64,000 nt of DNA from Prolixibacteraceae bacterium UBA6029 (GTDB lineage Bacteria > Bacteroidota > Bacteroidia > Bacteroidales > Prolixibacteraceae). The notes below the pieces were generated by a model. That model searched no databases and was not told the DNA's origin. It worked only from the letters and a program-made list of their open reading frames with translations. This document shows positions 60,590-64,000 of the stretch, in pieces (position 1 is the first letter of the stretch; each line of letters starts with the position of its first letter). A program made the translations under genes and the position numbers. The stretch spans positions 1 through 64,000 of the forward strand of contig DIZL01000007.1 of the NCBI GenBank assembly GCA_002429385.1, in the 5' to 3' direction.

Positions 60590-62128
60590 ATGAAGTTATT
60601 GAATTCTATTCGCACTCTATTTCGCGGTAAAAGAGCATTTATCTGGATGATTCTTGCTGGTTTGATGGCAGGTATTGCTTTTATTCTCGCGGATAAAAAA
60701 GCGATAAATTATACCTCCACTGACGCCTATTGCGTCTCATGTCACGTTCATCCCGTTGCTGATGAAAGCTGGAAACTTTCATCCCACCATGATAACAAAC
60801 CGGGTGTAATTGTTCATTGCGTGGAATGTCATCTCCCCCCTGAAGGACATGGAATGTTGTTAGCCAAGGCAATTCATGGAGCAAAGGATGTTTACGGTTT
60901 CTATTTTATGGATTCAGTCAAATACAACTTTAAGGCCAAGCGAAAGCTGGATCTGGCAAAGAAATTCATATACACAGAATCGTGTACCAAATGTCATCAG
61001 AATCTGTTTCCCAAAACACTAACTACTGAAGGGGAAAATGCCCATCTTAGCTATCTGGCCAGTAAGACTGAAGTCAGCTGTCTGAATTGCCATCTGAATG
61101 TTGGCCATTATGACCCGAATAACAAACACGAACACAATACCAATTTTGCAAATTCAGTTGCACAGAATACCCAGGTCTATACCGAACCGACAACTGTTAC
61201 CACATTTGCCAGTTTTACCGAAAAGATACCCGGAACAAGTGTTTCATTCGATATGGTTGCCATTCCTGCCGGCAAATTTCTGATGGGAAGTCCGAAGAAT
61301 GAACCGTTAAGGAAACCTGACGAAGATCCTCGGCATCCGGTAAAGATCTCACGATTCTTCATGGCTAAAATTGAAGTCAGCTGGGATGAGTACCTGGAAT
61401 TCTTCAGGGCCACTTCGTCACAGGGCCGCAAAGAAATAGATGACAATCCAAATGTAGATGCCATCTCTGGTCCTACGCCTCCATGGGGAGCTCCCGATCA
61501 AGGCTGGGGAAAAGGTACACGCCCGGCAATCACCATGACCTGGAAAGCAGCTGATGTATATTGCAAATGGCTCTCCAAAGTGACTGGCAAAAAATATCGT
61601 CTCCCGACCGAGGCCGAATGGGAATATGCAGCTCGCGGAGGAACACAGACACCATATTTCTTTGCAGGTGATCCAAAAAAATTCACTTCTGAAGGATTCT
61701 TCAAGAAGATTTTTGGTCCTGACACCACAACCATTAACTCGTATGTGATTTATAAAGTAAATAGCGCTTCACAGACTCTGGAACCATCTGCTGTAAAGGC
61801 CAATCCATTTGGATTAAAGAATATGTCGGGTAATGTGTATGAATTCTGTTCCGATTTCTATTCACCTAAAGCTTATTATGACTATAAAAAGCTGATTGTG
61901 GATCCTAAAGGACCAAAAAAAGGACAGGAACATGTCATCCGCGGCGGATCGTATAAAAGCGATGCCAAAGATGTCAGAAGCGCAGCAAGAGACTTTACAA
62001 AGACAAAAGCCTGGCTGGTTACCGATCCCCAGATGCCCAAGAGCGTCTGGTGGTACTCCGATTGCAGCGATATTGGGTTTAGGGTAGTGTGCGAAGCAGA
62101 TGAAACAATTCAATCAGATAAAAAATAA
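60590..62128 (+). CDS. NapC/NrfH-like tetraheme cytochrome fused to SUMF1 domain (512 aa)
   Basis: One N-terminal TM (about 17-34), then four heme motifs: CVSCH (48-52), CVECH (77-81), CTKCH (132-136), CLNCH (164-168), as in membrane-bound quinol-oxidising NapC/NrfH cytochromes. From about residue 218 a formylglycine-generating-enzyme/SUMF1-like domain follows (FDMVAIPAGKFLMGSP, RLPTEAEWEYAARGG, NMSGNVYEFCSDFY, IGFRVVCEA). The fusion would place a SUMF1 fold on a quinol-linked electron carrier in the periplasm. SUMF1 folds also serve as non-catalytic ligand or protein binders, so catalysis is not assumed. It is followed after 7 nt by a Tat-exported Gfo/Idh gene. Confidence 0.9.
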   Translation: MKLLNSIRTLFRGKRAFIWMILAGLMAGIAFILADKKAINYTSTDAYCVSCHVHPVADESWKLSSHHDNKPGVIVHCVECHLPPEGHGMLLAKAIHGAKDVYGFYFMDSVKYNFKAKRKLDLAKKFIYTESCTKCHQNLFPKTLTTEGENAHLSYLASKTEVSCLNCHLNVGHYDPNNKHEHNTNFANSVAQNTQVYTEPTTVTTFASFTEKIPGTSVSFDMVAIPAGKFLMGSPKNEPLRKPDEDPRHPVKISRFFMAKIEVSWDEYLEFFRATSSQGRKEIDDNPNVDAISGPTPPWGAPDQGWGKGTRPAITMTWKAADVYCKWLSKVTGKKYRLPTEAEWEYAARGGTQTPYFFAGDPKKFTSEGFFKKIFGPDTTTINSYVIYKVNSASQTLEPSAVKANPFGLKNMSGNVYEFCSDFYSPKAYYDYKKLIVDPKGPKKGQEHVIRGGSYKSDAKDVRSAARDFTKTKAWLVTDPQMPKSVWWYSDCSDIGFRVVCEADETIQSDKK

Positions 62129-62135
62129 TAGCCTC

Positions 62136-63488
62136 ATGGGAAATAATGACAATAACGGTTTTAACAGAAGAAGATTTCTTGAATCGACAGCTCTGGCCGG
62201 CATAGGATTATTAGGCGCGGGGGCAGTTCTGTCAGGATGCAATACTGAAAAGAGTGCAAAGGTTCTTGGACTGCCGCCTATCCTAAAAGCAGCGCCAAAG
62301 GGCAGGAAATTACGTGCAGGCCTTGTCGGTTGCGGAAACCGCGGAACAGGTGCAGCGATGAACTTTATTACTTGTGGCCCTGACCTGCATATTGTGGCCT
62401 TAGCCGATGTCTTTCAGGATCGTATTGACTCATGCCGCGAGCGCTTTACAAAAATGAAAATGGAGATCCCTGCCGAAAATTGCTTTACCGGTTTTGAGGG
62501 ATACAAGAAACTTATGGCTCTTGCCGATGTCGATATTGTCATACTTGCCACACCACCACATTTCAGGCCAGAACACTTTAAGGAAGCTGTTTTGCAAAAC
62601 AAACACGTTTTCATGGAAAAACCCGTAGCGGTTGATCCTGTTGGAATCCGGTCGCTGATTGCCAGTGCTAAAAAAGCAGAGGCCATCGGACTGAACGTGA
62701 TTACCGGTACTCAGCGACGCCATCAGCAGGATTATATCGAAACCTATCAACAGGTGGCAAACGGAGCAATTGGTAAACTGGTCTCGGCCAGGGCCTTCTG
62801 GAACCAAAACCATGTGTGGTTCCGTACCCGCGAAGAAGGATGGGACGATATGACCTACATGATCCGCAACTGGAACAATTTCTGTTGGTTATGCGGGGAC
62901 CATATACTGGATACCCATGTGCATAATATTGATGTCATCAATTGGTTCCTGGGCCGACCACCAGAGAGTGCAATCGGTTATGGAGGACGTGCCCGCCGCT
63001 TAACTGGTGATCAGTACGACTTCTTCAGCATAGATTTCGATTACGGAGATGGAGTATTCTCACACAGCATGTGCAGGCAGATTGACAACTGCGCCAATGG
63101 TACCGGTGAATTCATTATGGGGACCAAGGGTTACACCAACTGCATTAACACAATATGGAACATGGACGGCTCGGTGAAATGGAAATTCAAATATCCGAAG
63201 GATGCAAATGGAAACGAAACTGATAAACTAATCATTCCACCCTATGTGCAGGAACATATGCATCTTGTCTATGCCATCCGGACCGGCGAATACGTGAATG
63301 AGGCCGAGCAGACTGCCCTTTCAACCCTTACAGCCATCATGGCACGAACAGCAGCCTATACCGGGAAGAAGGTCACCTGGGATGAAATATACAAATCAGA
63401 CATGTACCTCGGACCAAAAGAAATGGTCTTCGGTCCTGTAAATATGCAATTTGAAGTTCCGGTTCCCGGAACCGCACACAAGGCATAA
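62136..63488 (+). CDS. Tat-exported Gfo/Idh/MocA oxidoreductase (450 aa)
   Basis: Twin-arginine signal (GFNRRRFLESTALAGIGLLGAGAVLSGC, also a possible lipobox Cys), Rossmann domain (LRAGLVGCGNRGTGAAMNF, IVALADVF), EKP motif in VFMEKPVAVDP, and the C-terminal alpha/beta domain with GDHILDTHVHNIDVINWFLG. Tat export implies cytoplasmic folding with a tightly bound NAD(P). Exported Gfo/Idh enzymes oxidise sugars or glycosides, for instance at C3, in Bacteroidota. The start at 62136 is preferred over an in-frame Met at 62100, which would overlap the cytochrome gene and displace the RR motif. Confidence 0.93.
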   Translation: MGNNDNNGFNRRRFLESTALAGIGLLGAGAVLSGCNTEKSAKVLGLPPILKAAPKGRKLRAGLVGCGNRGTGAAMNFITCGPDLHIVALADVFQDRIDSCRERFTKMKMEIPAENCFTGFEGYKKLMALADVDIVILATPPHFRPEHFKEAVLQNKHVFMEKPVAVDPVGIRSLIASAKKAEAIGLNVITGTQRRHQQDYIETYQQVANGAIGKLVSARAFWNQNHVWFRTREEGWDDMTYMIRNWNNFCWLCGDHILDTHVHNIDVINWFLGRPPESAIGYGGRARRLTGDQYDFFSIDFDYGDGVFSHSMCRQIDNCANGTGEFIMGTKGYTNCINTIWNMDGSVKWKFKYPKDANGNETDKLIIPPYVQEHMHLVYAIRTGEYVNEAEQTALSTLTAIMARTAAYTGKKVTWDEIYKSDMYLGPKEMVFGPVNMQFEVPVPGTAHKA

Positions 63489-63510
63489 AAACCTCCTTAA
63501 ATTAATTGAA

Positions 63511-64000
63511 ATGGACAACAAAAGTACACGCAGAAATTTCCTTAGAAACTCTCTCTCCTTAGTGGCAGGAACGATTGTTCTTCCTCACATTATTCCGTCT
63601 TCGGCAATGGGAATGAATGGAATAGTACCCCCAAGCGACCGGATTGTAATGGGATCTATCGGGGTGGGCTCCCAGGGAACCAGTAATATGAAAAACTTCC
63701 TTCGCTTTAAAGAAGTTCAGTTTGTTGCCATGAGTGACCTTGATTCGAGCCATCTTGAAAAAGCTTCAGGTATCGTCAATCAGTATTATAAAAATACGGA
63801 CTGCCGCACACACAAAGACTACCGTGAATTTCTGGAAAAGGAAAAACTGGATGCAGTCTGTATCTCTGTTCCCGATCATTGGCACAGTATTGTTTATGTG
63901 TCGGCTGCCAACAAGAGAATAAACGTTTATGGTGAAAAACCATTGGCCCGAAGTATTGGTGAAAGTCAGCAAATCGTAAAAGCGGTTAAAAAGAATGACA
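63511..64000 (+). CDS. Second Tat-exported Gfo/Idh oxidoreductase, cut by window end
   Basis: 163 codons are visible. Signal STRRNFLRNSLSLVAGTIVLP (twin Arg), Rossmann start IVMGSIGVGSQGTSNMKNF, VAMSDLD, and the EKP motif in NVYGEKPLARSIGES, preceded by SVPDHWHSIVY. It is a paralog of the preceding gene rather than a duplicate, 22 nt downstream in the same unit, so the two may act on successive substrates or as a heteromer. The 3' end lies beyond the window. Confidence 0.9.
   Translation, partial: MDNKSTRRNFLRNSLSLVAGTIVLPHIIPSSAMGMNGIVPPSDRIVMGSIGVGSQGTSNMKNFLRFKEVQFVAMSDLDSSHLEKASGIVNQYYKNTDCRTHKDYREFLEKEKLDAVCISVPDHWHSIVYVSAANKRINVYGEKPLARSIGESQQIVKAVKKND

Overview
The window reads as Bacteroidota, most like an anaerobic or facultative member of the Bacteroidales/Marinilabiliales. 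Many genes lack a Shine-Dalgarno and sit behind TAnnTTTG (-7) boxes. The families are typical of the phylum: GIN/DUF2807, DUF6266, DUF4249 with a TonB receptor, a 6-bladed beta-propeller lipoprotein, 790-800 aa double FtsX/MacB permeases, and four-helix-bundle (23S-IVP-type) proteins. No genus is claimed.

Layout. 1-0.5 kb: an orphan VapB-like antitoxin with a stub of its toxin, then palindromic repeats. 0.6-9.4 kb: ABC-F ATPase, two GIN-domain surface proteins, pgeF, a Crp/Fnr regulator divergent from an Fe-S protein, and a PadR-PspC pair. 9.4-13 kb: a gene-poor repeat zone with a 390-bp nested inverted repeat, a repetitive secreted protein, a 186-bp hairpin built of 11-nt units, DUF6266 and a four-helix protein. 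13-35.4 kb: an NtrC-type two-component pair divergent from a long efflux/ABC locus (TolC, HlyD, ATPase, propeller lipoprotein, five large permeases, a second degenerate ATPase). A clear sigma-54 promoter and paired upstream sites sit between the two arms. The locus also holds decayed permease 3' ends, two copies of a miniature inverted-repeat element, and a four-helix gene between complementary heptamer arrays. 35.7-41.6 kb: a second 11-nt-unit hairpin, aldo/keto reductase, CoA-binding protein, and a cobalamin-riboswitch operon (Gfo/Idh protein, BtuF, BtuC, BtuD). 41.7-45.4 kb: AmmeMemoRadiSam genes with apparent export signals, interrupted by a Bro-N/DinD-like gene. 45.7-50 kb: B12-binding radical SAM enzyme, hicAB, trpS, and a third 11-nt-unit hairpin unrelated in sequence to the first two. 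50.4-57.2 kb: fasciclin lipoprotein, TonB receptor/DUF4249 pair, hipBA. 57.4-64 kb: tRNA-Val and a broken copy of it, then a PLC-like/LamG/transmembrane/SARP-type regulator. It is followed by a tetraheme cytochrome-SUMF1 fusion and two Tat-exported Gfo/Idh oxidoreductases, the last cut by the window end.

How genes work together. The sigma-54 regulator and kinase probably switch on the tripartite efflux/ABC locus. The riboswitch operon should import corrinoids. The final cluster looks like a membrane-sensed periplasmic redox pathway: five TTAACC-like direct repeats at 11-12 bp spacing lie just before the cytochrome gene promoter, the arrangement bound by SARP-type regulators. The strongest candidates for something undescribed are the 11-nt-unit giant hairpins, the exported AmmeMemoRadiSam module, and the regulator/cytochrome-SUMF1/Gfo-Idh cluster.
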